A DNA stretch of 64,000 nucleotides, from NCBI RefSeq assembly GCF_000758625.1, contig NZ_CP009283.1, positions 3,979,501 to 4,043,500 on the forward strand, in the 5' to 3' direction. The notes under the pieces were generated by a model, which saw nothing but the letters and a program-made list of their open reading frames with translations, was not told where the DNA came from and made no database searches. The number at the start of each line of letters is the position of its first letter. The first letter of the stretch is position 1. The DNA comes from Paenibacillus sp. FSL R7-0273 (GTDB taxonomy: Bacteria > Bacillota > Bacilli > Paenibacillales > Paenibacillaceae). Shown piece by piece: positions 24,887 to 32,727 of this stretch. A program made the translations under genes and the position numbers.

Positions 24887-26101
24887 TCAAGTCAATTCCG
24901 TTCCCTTTGTCTCTTTACCGAGCAGCAGCACTGCAAATGCTCCGATTAATATCGTTACGAAGAACAGCATAAAAATCGTACTGATGCTAACATCCTTCCC
25001 TACCATCACACCTACCAGCAGCGGGGCAATAATGCCGCCGATCCGCCCGAAGGAGGTAGCCAGCCCCACACCGGTCGAACGGACCGCTGTCGGGTAGAGC
25101 TCAGGACTATAGGCATACATACCGCCCCAGGCCCCCAGATTGAAGAAGGACAGGCAGATTCCCGCAGCCATCAGCATCCCTTCTGTTGTGGCATTGCCGA
25201 ACCAGGCGGCACTGACAGCCGTCAGCAGAAGATAGATGACGAGTACGAATTTACGGCCGTACTTCTCAATGAAATATGCGGCAGTGAAGTAGCCGGGCAG
25301 CTGGGCCAGCGTCATAATCAGCACGTACTCAAAGCTCTTGACCAGGCTGAAGCCCTTCAGCACCATGACTGTAGGAAGCCAGAGGAACATTCCATAATAG
25401 GAGAATACAACGGTAAACCAGAGAATCCACAGCATGATCGTTGACCGCCGGTATTCCGAGGACCAGACCGCTGTAATACGCTTGCCCAGCGGCACAGGCT
25501 TCTGCTTCTTCATCTCTTTGTAGCGCGGTGAATCATCGATAGCCTTGCGCAAGTACAAAGCGTATAGTGCCGGAACCGCACCTATCGCAAAAGCAACCCG
25601 CCAGCCATAGTCGGGGATGACGAAGAAAGCGATTAAAGCAGAAGCAATCCAGCCTACCGCCCAAAAGCTCTCCAGCAGAACAACAGCCCGTCCTCTCTCA
25701 GCAGCAGGCATGCTCTCGGACACCAGTGTCGAAGCTACCGGCAATTCTCCTCCCAGACCAAAGCCTGCAATGAACCGCAGCACACACAGTATGGCGAACC
25801 CTGTGGCAAATGCAGACAGGCCGCTTGCCGCAGAGAAGATTACCAGTGTCCACAGTAGAACTGATTTGCGTCCGAAGCGGTCAGCCAGCAGCCCGGCCGC
25901 CGCCGCGCCTACCGCCATTCCGACGGAATTTATACTGGTTAACAGCCCGATCTGCTCCGGACCCAGCTGCCATTCCTTGGCCAGCGCTGCAACGACAAAT
26001 GATATCATCCCGACATCCATCGCATCGAACATCCAGCTTAAGCCTGCGCTCAGCAGCAGCTTGCGCTGCTTCGGATTGCGTAACAGCGTCATTTGACCCA
26101 T
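24887..26101 (-). CDS. niaP: NiaP-like MFS transporter (niacin/nicotinate uptake type)
   Basis: 404-aa sugar-porter-type MFS protein, closely like B. subtilis NiaP (YceI) as I remember it: shared stretches around SWMFDAMDVG, GLGGELPVASTLVSE and FNLGAWGGMYAY, and an ending GKETKGTEL. The family carries nicotinate or nicotinamide for NAD salvage across the cytoplasmic membrane. MFS signatures ADRFGRKSVLL and YFIEKYGRKFVL are present. The start at 26101 gives the N-terminal length of B. subtilis NiaP; an upstream ATG at 26152 has AGGAG but the likely promoter would start inside its site. It lies downstream of the DUF1836 gene. Regulation by NiaR would be expected but I found no clear site. Confidence 0.82.
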   Translation of the reverse strand: MGQMTLLRNPKQRKLLLSAGLSWMFDAMDVGMISFVVAALAKEWQLGPEQIGLLTSINSVGMAVGAAAAGLLADRFGRKSVLLWTLVIFSAASGLSAFATGFAILCVLRFIAGFGLGGELPVASTLVSESMPAAERGRAVVLLESFWAVGWIASALIAFFVIPDYGWRVAFAIGAVPALYALYLRKAIDDSPRYKEMKKQKPVPLGKRITAVWSSEYRRSTIMLWILWFTVVFSYYGMFLWLPTVMVLKGFSLVKSFEYVLIMTLAQLPGYFTAAYFIEKYGRKFVLVIYLLLTAVSAAWFGNATTEGMLMAAGICLSFFNLGAWGGMYAYSPELYPTAVRSTGVGLATSFGRIGGIIAPLLVGVMVGKDVSISTIFMLFFVTILIGAFAVLLLGKETKGTELT

Positions 26102-26167
26102 CTTTCCAAGCCCCTCTTCCTTAATCCGGCTATGCGGTGCACCCGGAACCATTATTTACTCCTGTAC

Positions 26168-26196
26168 ATTTTAAATTTGCATGGGTCAAAAATCAA
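26168..26196 (-). promoter_or_regulatory. SigA promoter of the NiaP-like gene
   Basis: On the minus strand TTGATT, 17 bases, TAAAAT. It overlaps the end of the DUF1836 gene (stop at 26186). This would make the leader of the longer niaP frame too short, supporting the start at 26101. Confidence 0.55.
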
Positions 26197-26953
26197 GGAA
26201 TAAAGCGGCATTACAGTATTGTCTTGCCAGTGACTGAAAATAACAGGTCTGCACAGAAATTGCCGCTATCATCAGCATGTTGCGCACAGCGTCCTTCTCC
26301 GACGGGTTAAGATGCGTAAGCCTGTCCATCATTTTCTCCATCGCATCCTTCAGCGTGCTGTCCGTCTTCCAGGAATATTCGGTCCGGGCGCTGCGCTCGG
26401 CAATCCCCTGCGCCTGCAGCACTGGACTGCGCTTAATATCCTCAATCAGCTCTGCATAGCCGAAATACAGCTCCGCCGGCTCAACCAGATCATCGTCATC
26501 ACGCTCAGGCGCCAGGAACAGAATCCTGAACAGCTGGCGTATGCTTTCAAAATCCAGGGCCGCCTTAAGGTCATCTATTATATATAGAAGAGCTGCCTGA
26601 TTCACAGAGTATTTCCTGCCCAGCCTGGGAGAGCCCAGGTATTCCTTAAAATCGCGCTTGACCCAGTTCTGCATAGCGGTGCCTGATAAGGTGGAATATT
26701 CGATCAATTGGCCCAAGGCCGCGATGTCAGCGAGCGACAAACCGTTAATTGACGTACCTTTAATGATTTTTTGCATGATCGGCGGGATATCAGTGGACAA
26801 AAAAGCAGTGAGCGACATCCCCCTGCGTACTTCCTCCTGATGAAATTTCGCCCACGCCTCCTGCAGGATGTTCAGCGTGTTGCGTTCACTTTTTTCCGTC
26901 AGGGACAGCAAGAGAGCAGACATTTCCTTACGGCTTAATGAGAAAGCTTGCAT
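26186..26953 (-). CDS. DUF1836 protein, possible DNA-binding regulator
   Basis: 255-aa soluble protein. The region LGQLIEYSTLSGTAMQNWVK followed by KYSVNQAALLYIIDDLKAAL is the DUF1836 pattern, which resembles a MerR-like winged helix (a helix pair followed by a strand with RKYS). Start at 26953 with GGAGGGG upstream; 19 upstream codons in frame lack a site. The gene is divergent from a CNNM-type transporter across an intergenic region that holds a perfect 20-bp palindrome. A regulatory role on that palindrome is an inference from this arrangement. Confidence 0.68.
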   Translation of the reverse strand: MQAFSLSRKEMSALLLSLTEKSERNTLNILQEAWAKFHQEEVRRGMSLTAFLSTDIPPIMQKIIKGTSINGLSLADIAALGQLIEYSTLSGTAMQNWVKRDFKEYLGSPRLGRKYSVNQAALLYIIDDLKAALDFESIRQLFRILFLAPERDDDDLVEPAELYFGYAELIEDIKRSPVLQAQGIAERSARTEYSWKTDSTLKDAMEKMMDRLTHLNPSEKDAVRNMLMIAAISVQTCYFQSLARQYCNAALFLDF

Positions 26954-27000
26954 TGATGGCACCCCTCCGCCATTTGATTTTTTAACCGAAAGTTCGTACA

Positions 27001-27020
27001 ATGAGTTCATATGAACTCAT
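27001..27020. promoter_or_regulatory. Perfect 20-bp palindrome in divergent intergenic region
   Basis: ATGAGTTCATATGAACTCAT equals its reverse complement. It is followed by a partial half-site (ATGAGT at 27025-27030) and preceded by AGTTCGTAC at 26991-26999. It sits 48 bases from the DUF1836 start and 49 bases before the CNNM start, where an operator for either gene would lie. Confidence 0.72.
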
Positions 27021-27068
27021 AATATGAGTATAACCTATTTTAACGACGAGAGGGATGGTAAAGATTTT

Positions 27069-28388
27069 ATGGGTATAGGACTCAGTTTGACGTTGGTGGC
27101 TATTTTGATTGTTTTAACCGCTTTTTTTGTAGCGACGGAATTTGCAGTGGTACGGCTTAGAGGCAGCCAGGTAAGCCAGATGGTCCTCGACGGCAAGAAG
27201 AATGCTTTGGCTGTGCAGCGGGTAGCGGCTAACCTCGACGGTTATCTCTCAGCCTGTCAGCTCGGGATTACGATTACTGCACTCGGGATCGGGGCACTCG
27301 CTGAACCGGCCTTTGAGCAGCTGATTCTGCCTCTGTTCGATATGGCGGATGTCAGCCACAGTATAAGTGAGCCTATCGCATTCGCACTGGCATTTATCAT
27401 TGCCACATTCCTGCATGTTGTTGTGGGTGAGCTTGCTCCTAAGACAGCTGCCATTAACATTCCGGAAAAAATCGGTCAATTTACCTCACCGCTGATCATT
27501 TGGTTCTACAAAATTCTTTACCCTTTAATTTGGCTGATGAACGGCTCGGCCAATATGCTCGTCCGCCTGTTCGGTATGAAACCGGCCAGCGAGCACGGAG
27601 ATGCGCACTCTGAAGAAGAGATCCGACTGATCCTCTCCGAGAGCTACGAGAACGGCAAGATTAACAAAGCCGAATATGGTTATGTGAACCGGATCTTTAA
27701 TTTTGACGAAATGCTGGCAAAAGAAATTATGGTGCCGCGTACCGACATGATCTGCCTGTTCACTGACAACTCCCTGCAGGAGAATTTTGATATTATCCGC
27801 AGAGAGCAGTATACCCGCTTCCCGGTGGCGGACGGCAGTAAAGACAATATTATCGGGATGATCAATACGAAGCAGCTGTATCTGCAATACGACAATAATA
27901 ATACTGAGTTTGATTTCAAAAAACTGATCTTGCCGCTTCTGACTGTATCTGAGGTAACTCCGGTCAAGACCCTGCTGACCCGCATGCAGATGGAACGCGT
28001 ACATATCGCTCTGCTGCTTGACGAATACGGCGGAACCTCCGGTCTTATCACGATTGAAGATATTCTGGAAGAGATCGTCGGCGAAATCCGTGACGAATTC
28101 GACGGTGACGAGAGCAAAAATGTGGAGCAGCTGGATGAATCCCGCTACCTGTTCGACGGCAAGGTGTCTCTGATGGAGCTTAAACAGCGCGGCGGTATCG
28201 ACCTGCATGATGATGAAGTAACCACGATCGGCGGCTGGCTGTATAGCCATATGGCTGAGCCTGCTATCGGCAAGAGCATTAATCATGAGCATATTACACT
28301 GACTGTCCGTGAAATGAACAAGAACCGGATCCGCAAGGTCGAAGTGTTTATCGGCGAGAAAGACACTGAAGGGCAATTATCGGAATAA
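27069..28388 (+). CDS. CNNM/CBS-domain transporter (HlyC/CorC family)
   Basis: 439-aa membrane protein of the hemolysin-C/CorC family, thought to export or gate Mg2+ or Co2+ across the cytoplasmic membrane. Domains in order: DUF21 membrane domain with about four helices (from LSLTLVAILIVLTAFFVATE), two CBS domains (VPRTDMICLF... and VSEVTPVKTL...VHIALLLDEYGGTSG), then a CorC_HlyC C-terminal domain. EYGGTSGLITIEDILEEIVG is the classic CBS2 end. Start at 27069 (MGIGLSL) fits the family; a frame 15 codons longer has no site. A paralogue lies at 57927-59243. Confidence 0.92.
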   Translation: MGIGLSLTLVAILIVLTAFFVATEFAVVRLRGSQVSQMVLDGKKNALAVQRVAANLDGYLSACQLGITITALGIGALAEPAFEQLILPLFDMADVSHSISEPIAFALAFIIATFLHVVVGELAPKTAAINIPEKIGQFTSPLIIWFYKILYPLIWLMNGSANMLVRLFGMKPASEHGDAHSEEEIRLILSESYENGKINKAEYGYVNRIFNFDEMLAKEIMVPRTDMICLFTDNSLQENFDIIRREQYTRFPVADGSKDNIIGMINTKQLYLQYDNNNTEFDFKKLILPLLTVSEVTPVKTLLTRMQMERVHIALLLDEYGGTSGLITIEDILEEIVGEIRDEFDGDESKNVEQLDESRYLFDGKVSLMELKQRGGIDLHDDEVTTIGGWLYSHMAEPAIGKSINHEHITLTVREMNKNRIRKVEVFIGEKDTEGQLSE

Positions 28389-28407
28389 TATTATATACAA
28401 TACCAAG

Positions 28408-28436
28408 AGGCGCTCCTGTGACGGAAGCGCCTTTAT
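28408..28436 (+). terminator. Intrinsic terminator
   Basis: AGGCGCTCC pairs with GGAAGCGCCT (one bulged base) with a TGTGAC loop, followed by TTTATTT. It ends the CNNM transcript. Confidence 0.8.
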
Positions 28437-28462
28437 TTGTGCCTTACAGCTATGCAGATAAG

Positions 28463-28969
28463 CTATTCAAGAATTTTGCCCATATAATATTCGTCTATCC
28501 ATTCTCCGTCTATGTATAACGACTTTTTCTTCATCCCTTCGATCTCAAAGCCGCATTTCTTATAGAGCGCAATACCCCGCTCGTTATGCGCCATAACTGT
28601 AAGCTCCAGCCTTACAAGCCCTTCGGCGCGCGCCCATGCCTCCATCTCCCGGAATAGTCCGCTGCCGATTCCCATGCCCTGGAACTGTCTGCGGATACCG
28701 ATAACAATATAGGCGCTGTGCCTGATCCGTTTCAGCTCCCCGCCGCTTACCGATATGTATCCGGCAAGCTCACCGTCTGCTTCGGCACCGATCAGAATAG
28801 AATTCGCCGAATTCCCCGTGCTTTCAATTCTCTCTCTGACTTGCTGCACACTTGTCTGCCGTTCCTCCGGCTCCAGCAGCATAAATGCCGTCTCCTCATC
28901 CAAGGAGTGCTGCAGGCTGAGCAGGCTGCCGGCATCATCCGGAACAAGCTCTCTGTATATTAAACGCAT
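28463..28969 (-). CDS. GNAT-family N-acetyltransferase
   Basis: 168-aa acetyltransferase with the acetyl-CoA loop RRQFQGMGIGSGLFREME and the C-terminal NERGIALYKKCGFEIEG strand-helix typical of RimI/PaiA-like GNAT proteins. Length is close to a single-domain GNAT. It starts at ATG 28969 with GGAGGATT seven bases upstream. Substrate unknown; a second unrelated GNAT gene lies 38 bases upstream on the same strand, so both may be co-transcribed. Confidence 0.88.
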   Translation of the reverse strand: MRLIYRELVPDDAGSLLSLQHSLDEETAFMLLEPEERQTSVQQVRERIESTGNSANSILIGAEADGELAGYISVSGGELKRIRHSAYIVIGIRRQFQGMGIGSGLFREMEAWARAEGLVRLELTVMAHNERGIALYKKCGFEIEGMKKKSLYIDGEWIDEYYMGKILE

Positions 28970-29007
28970 TATAAAATCCTCCGTTACAATTCAGGTTATT
29001 GGTTTAC

Positions 29008-29478
29008 TTAATCCAGGTACTTCTTAAACAGCCGGCTGCCCCCGCCGTCATAGCCCAGATGTTCATAAAAACGGTGGGCGTCTGCCCTGCGGGCATTGCT
29101 TGAGAGCATTACTTTTATGGCTCCCCGGCTCTTAGCCGTTTCTTCGGCATGACGCATTAGAATGGCTCCTAATCCCTGCCCGCGTACATGTGAGGCAGTC
29201 ACGACACGTTCAATAACAGCGAAAGGGCGGTCGCTGCATAGCGCATCCATACACAGATGTAGATGCACCGTAGCTACGATCTCACCTTGTATCTCATAGA
29301 CTAACAAAAAGCTGTCCGGATTTGTGCGGATGGCGCTAAGCCGGTCCGGAGATACCCGGATGTCGGAATGATCCGGCAGCAGCTGCCGGTATAAGGCTTC
29401 GAGCGCGCCGGCATCCTGCGGCAATGCTTCTCTGATGGCACCAAACTGATTCAGAATCGGACTTGTCACAGCAAGCAT
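29008..29478 (-). CDS. GNAT-family N-acetyltransferase
   Basis: 156-aa single-domain acetyltransferase: motif A is HVRGQGLGAILMRHAEETA, preceded by IERVVTASHVRG and followed by NARRADAHRFYEHLGYDG. The start is ATG at 29478 with TAAGAGGAGG six bases before. It is separate in sequence from the GNAT at 28463-28969, with only the shared fold in common. Substrate is unknown. It faces the divergent potassium-transporter gene across about 140 bases. Confidence 0.88.
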   Translation of the reverse strand: MLAVTSPILNQFGAIREALPQDAGALEALYRQLLPDHSDIRVSPDRLSAIRTNPDSFLLVYEIQGEIVATVHLHLCMDALCSDRPFAVIERVVTASHVRGQGLGAILMRHAEETAKSRGAIKVMLSSNARRADAHRFYEHLGYDGGGSRLFKKYLD

Positions 29479-29573
29479 AACCTCCTCTTAGTAAACAGCA
29501 CAATTTAACATAATCAAAATTATTCGACTCAATCTCCCCTTCTCCTGCCCCCTTAGTGACCGGCAGCTACTTA

Positions 29574-29582
29574 TGCTATAAT
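29574..29582 (+). promoter_or_regulatory. Extended -10 promoter of the Trk/Ktr gene
   Basis: TGCTATAAT, an extended -10 with a perfect hexamer, 39 bases before the TTG start. No convincing -35. Confidence 0.6.
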
Positions 29583-29620
29583 CTTGAAGGATAATTACAA
29601 GACTTCGGGGGATTGATGGT

Positions 29621-30967
29621 TTGGCTAATATATCACTGGGGCATTTAAAACTGACACCGCCCAAAATACTGTCTCTTGGCTTCATAGCGCTGATTGCAAT
29701 CGGGACACTCCTGCTCTGCTTGCCGGCCGCTTCAACCAGTGGACGGATTTCTTTTATCGATGCCTTATTCATGGCCACGTCTGTAACCTGTGTAACCGGG
29801 CTTGCCGTAATCGATACCGGAACCCAGCTTACCGTGTTTGGCCAGATCGTCCTGCTGGTGCTGTTCCAGTTCGGGGGGCTTGGCTTTGTTACCATGGCCA
29901 CATTGATTACGCTGGTGCTGAATAAAAAAATCTCCCTTAAGGAACGCCTTCTGCTTCAGGAATCAATGAATCAGAACTCTATGCAGGGCATTGTAAAGCT
30001 GATCCGCCGGGTGCTCATCTACTCCCTGGTCATTCAGCTCATCGGGGCCCTGCTGTTTTCGCTCAGGTTCCTGATGGATATGCCTGCCGGCAAGGCGCTT
30101 TATTACGGGCTCTTCCATAGCGTCTCTATCTTCAACAATGCCGGCTTTGACCTGTTCGGTGATGTTCACGGGCCGTTCAGCGGGCTTACGCGTTATGTGG
30201 AGGACCCGATAGTCAATATCACGTCCATGCTGCTGATTTTCCTCGGCGGAATCGGCTTTATCGTGTTGTCTGATATCGTTGACTTCCCGAAGCGCAAACG
30301 GCTGACTCTGCATTCCAAGGTCGTGCTTTCTGCCTCGGCAGCACTCATTCTTGTCGGCGCGGCGATCTTTTTCTGGCTGGAGCTGAATCAGGCTCTTAAA
30401 CCACTGCACGCCGGCGGCAAAATTATGGCGTCCTTCCTGCAGGCCATAACCCCGCGCTCCGGCGGTGTGACAACGATTGATATTCCGCTGCTGCGCGAAT
30501 CGACGCAGTTTATGATGATCCTGCTGATGTTCATCGGCGCAGCTCCGGGTTCCACCGGCGGCGGGATCAAAATCACCACCTTTGCCATCCTGGTCGTCAC
30601 CGCCTACAGCAAAATCAGAGGCAAAGAGGACATCGTCATGTTCCGGCACCGGATTTCCAAAGACAATGTCTATAGAGCGATTACGATGACACTCCTCTCT
30701 CTAATGCTAATCGTTATTGCCACCATGCTGCTGTCCGTTACGGAAAGTGCTGATTTCCTGACTGTGCTGTTTGAGGCGGTATCCGCCTTCGGCACCTCCG
30801 GCATTACGATGGGCCTGACACCTGAGCTGACCACCCCGGGTAAAATACTGGTCATCATCCTGATGTTTGTCGGCCGTACCGGCCCGCTTACGCTGGCCTA
30901 TGCAATTAAGCCCAAGAAGAACAAAGAGCTCTTCCGCTATCCCGAAGGCAATATTACGATCGGATAA
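29621..30967 (+). CDS. TrkH/KtrB-type potassium transporter membrane subunit
   Basis: 448-aa K+ channel-like protein of the Trk/Ktr/HKT superfamily. The four pore loops with glycine filter residues are visible: VTCVTGLAVI (P1), NNAGFDLFG (P2), PRSGGVTTID (P3) and SAFGTSGITMG (P4). Each is flanked by membrane helices. The C-terminal YAIKPKKNKELFRYPEGNITIG is typical of KtrB. KtrB works with a KtrA/KtrC regulatory subunit, not found here, so a partner elsewhere is likely. Start is TTG at 29621 with GGGGGA upstream. No c-di-AMP riboswitch precedes it, unlike kimA in this window. Confidence 0.92.
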   Translation: MANISLGHLKLTPPKILSLGFIALIAIGTLLLCLPAASTSGRISFIDALFMATSVTCVTGLAVIDTGTQLTVFGQIVLLVLFQFGGLGFVTMATLITLVLNKKISLKERLLLQESMNQNSMQGIVKLIRRVLIYSLVIQLIGALLFSLRFLMDMPAGKALYYGLFHSVSIFNNAGFDLFGDVHGPFSGLTRYVEDPIVNITSMLLIFLGGIGFIVLSDIVDFPKRKRLTLHSKVVLSASAALILVGAAIFFWLELNQALKPLHAGGKIMASFLQAITPRSGGVTTIDIPLLRESTQFMMILLMFIGAAPGSTGGGIKITTFAILVVTAYSKIRGKEDIVMFRHRISKDNVYRAITMTLLSLMLIVIATMLLSVTESADFLTVLFEAVSAFGTSGITMGLTPELTTPGKILVIILMFVGRTGPLTLAYAIKPKKNKELFRYPEGNITIG

Positions 30968-30968
30968 C

Positions 30969-31015
30969 AAAATGCGACCCTTAGCAGGCAGCTGATGCCC
31001 TAAGAGTCGCATTTT
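30969..31015. terminator. Bidirectional intrinsic terminator
   Basis: AAAATGCGACCCTTAG / CTAAGAGTCGCATTTT (one mismatch) with a 15-base loop, T-rich on both strands. It serves both the potassium transporter gene and the convergent 31021-31296 gene. Confidence 0.9.
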
Positions 31016-31020
31016 TGTTG

Positions 31021-31296
31021 TTATTCTGCAGGCTCCTCCTGGGTGTCCAGAGCGGCATCCAGCAGCTGGTTAAAGAAATCATCATCATTCTCCAGCAGCC
31101 CGTCCACCTCCAGGAACTGCTCCTCACTGCCCGGTTCTCCGGCAAAGCTCAGGCTGTAATCCCATTCACTGCCTCTTTTGCTGAAAAAGGTAATCTCATA
31201 AGGGGAGGTGTGCTGCTCTACGGTGAACACGGTTCTCCCGATAAAGCTCTTGTCCTCCTCACGTTTCAGCTCTGCCTTAATAATTTCCACGTTCAT
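31021..31296 (-). CDS. Small acidic protein of unknown function, 91 aa
   Basis: Soluble 91-aa protein, rich in Glu and Asp (LENDDDFFNQLLDAALDTQE at the end). The body EIIKAELKREEDKSFIGRTV is a likely beta-alpha unit and resembles proteins annotated as conserved hypotheticals in Paenibacillus. Start at 31296 (MNVEIIK) because AGGAAG lies just upstream; a frame 28 codons longer lacks a site. No motif of an enzyme, no membrane segment and no Cys. The convergent K+ transporter shares its terminator. I do not recognise the function. Confidence 0.62.
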   Translation of the reverse strand: MNVEIIKAELKREEDKSFIGRTVFTVEQHTSPYEITFFSKRGSEWDYSLSFAGEPGSEEQFLEVDGLLENDDDFFNQLLDAALDTQEEPAE

Positions 31297-31380
31297 GCTG
31301 CTTCCTGCCTTTCTTCTGATCAATCTCACATTCACAGTATAGCATTTATATACGTTAAATTCCCTCTCTTTACGGCGCAA

Positions 31381-31409
31381 TTGACTTTTTTCATCCGGCG
31401 GTTAATAAT
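31381..31409 (+). promoter_or_regulatory. Promoter candidate of the first M29 aminopeptidase gene
   Basis: TTGACT (31381-31386) and AATAAT (31404-31409) with a 17-base spacer. A TACAAT at 31414-31419 is an alternative -10. The gene begins at 31462 with GGAGG 10 bases before. Confidence 0.5.
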
Positions 31410-31461
31410 TTAGTACAATGCTTTACAGAAGTAAAAATAGAAAAAATATGGAGGAAAACCA

Positions 31462-32694
31462 ATGACTGATTTTGCAGCAAAGCTGAGTAAGTATGCAGAC
31501 CTTGCCGTTGAGGTTGGCGTTAACGTCCAGCCGGGCCAGACTCTGGTTGTGAATGCACCGGTTGCCGGAGCCGAATTTGTACGCCTGATTACTGCCAAAG
31601 CGTATAGCCTGGGAGCAAGTCTGGTTAAAGTGAACTGGAGCGATGAATTTGTTACCCGCCAGCAGTTCGAGCATGCCGCTCCTGAAGTCTTCACCAAAGC
31701 ACCTACCTGGTTCGCCGGTGAAGTAACGGAATTTGCCGAGAACGGTGCAGCCTTCCTGAATGTAATCGCAGAGAACCCGGATGCCCTGAAGGGTATTGAT
31801 CCGGAGCGGATTGCGAACTTCCAGAAGACACGCGGAGCCGCCCTCAAAAAATACCGTGAGCTGCAGATGTCTGACAAGGTCAGCTGGAGCATTGTTGCCA
31901 TCCCGTCGCAGGCCTGGGCAGATAAAGTATTCCCGGATGCACCGGCTGAGGAACGCGTAGATAAGCTTTGGGAGGCTATTTTCCATACGGTACGCCTGGA
32001 TCGCGAAGATCCTGTTGCCGCCTGGCAGGAGCATCTGGACACGCTGGAGCAGAAGGCTGACGTCCTTAACGCCAAGAAATACAAAAGCTTGCATTACATA
32101 GCACCGGGTACCGATCTTACAATTGAGCTGCCGAAAGGCCATCTGTGGGCACAAGGCGACAGTATTAATGCCAAGGGCCATTCCTTTGTTGCCAATATGC
32201 CAACCGAGGAAGTCTTTACAGCACCGCTTAAGACCGGAGTCAACGGAACAGTCAGAGCCACCAAGCCGCTCAGCTACGGCGGTAATATTATCGACGGCTT
32301 CTCCATCACCTTTGAGAACGGCCGTATTATCAGTGTCAGTGCCGAGCAAGGCCAGGATTCACTGGAGTATCTGATTGGTCTCGACGAAGGCGCCAAGTAT
32401 CTGGGTGAGGTTGCACTCGTGCCGCACAAGTCACCTATTTCCGAATCGAACATCCTGTACTTCAACACCCTGTTTGATGAAAATGCCTCCAACCACCTTG
32501 CGATCGGTACAGCTTATGCCTTCTGTCTGGAAGGCGGTAAAGAAATGACCGAGGATGAGCTGGTTTCAAACGGCCTTAACACCAGTGTGACCCATGTTGA
32601 CTTCATGATCGGCTCGTCTGAGATGGACATCTACGGAATCAATGAAGACGGTTCACAGGAGCCTGTTTTCCTGCAGGGAAACTGGGCATTTTAA
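31462..32694 (+). CDS. M29-family aminopeptidase (AmpS/PepS type)
   Basis: 410-aa cobalt/zinc aminopeptidase of the M29 family (like AmpS and thermophilic aminopeptidase T), which removes N-terminal residues from peptides in the cytoplasm. The metal-ligand regions are recognisable: NMPTEEVFTAP, EVALVPHKSPISESN, and a C-terminal NTSVTHVDFMIGSSEMDIYG that supplies H and D ligands. Full family length. The ATG at 31462 has GGAGGAAA upstream. A second gene of the same family follows after 33 bases, so the two are a tandem duplication and probably one transcript. Peptide salvage is the likely job. Confidence 0.93.
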   Translation: MTDFAAKLSKYADLAVEVGVNVQPGQTLVVNAPVAGAEFVRLITAKAYSLGASLVKVNWSDEFVTRQQFEHAAPEVFTKAPTWFAGEVTEFAENGAAFLNVIAENPDALKGIDPERIANFQKTRGAALKKYRELQMSDKVSWSIVAIPSQAWADKVFPDAPAEERVDKLWEAIFHTVRLDREDPVAAWQEHLDTLEQKADVLNAKKYKSLHYIAPGTDLTIELPKGHLWAQGDSINAKGHSFVANMPTEEVFTAPLKTGVNGTVRATKPLSYGGNIIDGFSITFENGRIISVSAEQGQDSLEYLIGLDEGAKYLGEVALVPHKSPISESNILYFNTLFDENASNHLAIGTAYAFCLEGGKEMTEDELVSNGLNTSVTHVDFMIGSSEMDIYGINEDGSQEPVFLQGNWAF

Positions 32695-32727
32695 ACTAAA
32701 CAGAGACATTTGAGGGGAGCTGGACCA

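Noticed and set aside
24779..24949. Short plus-strand frame with a perfect AAAGGAGG before its ATG
   Set aside because: It runs across the terminator of the NiaP-like gene and into the 3' end of that gene, and the site is partly in a hairpin. The peptide has no plausible fold. It may be a leader remnant.
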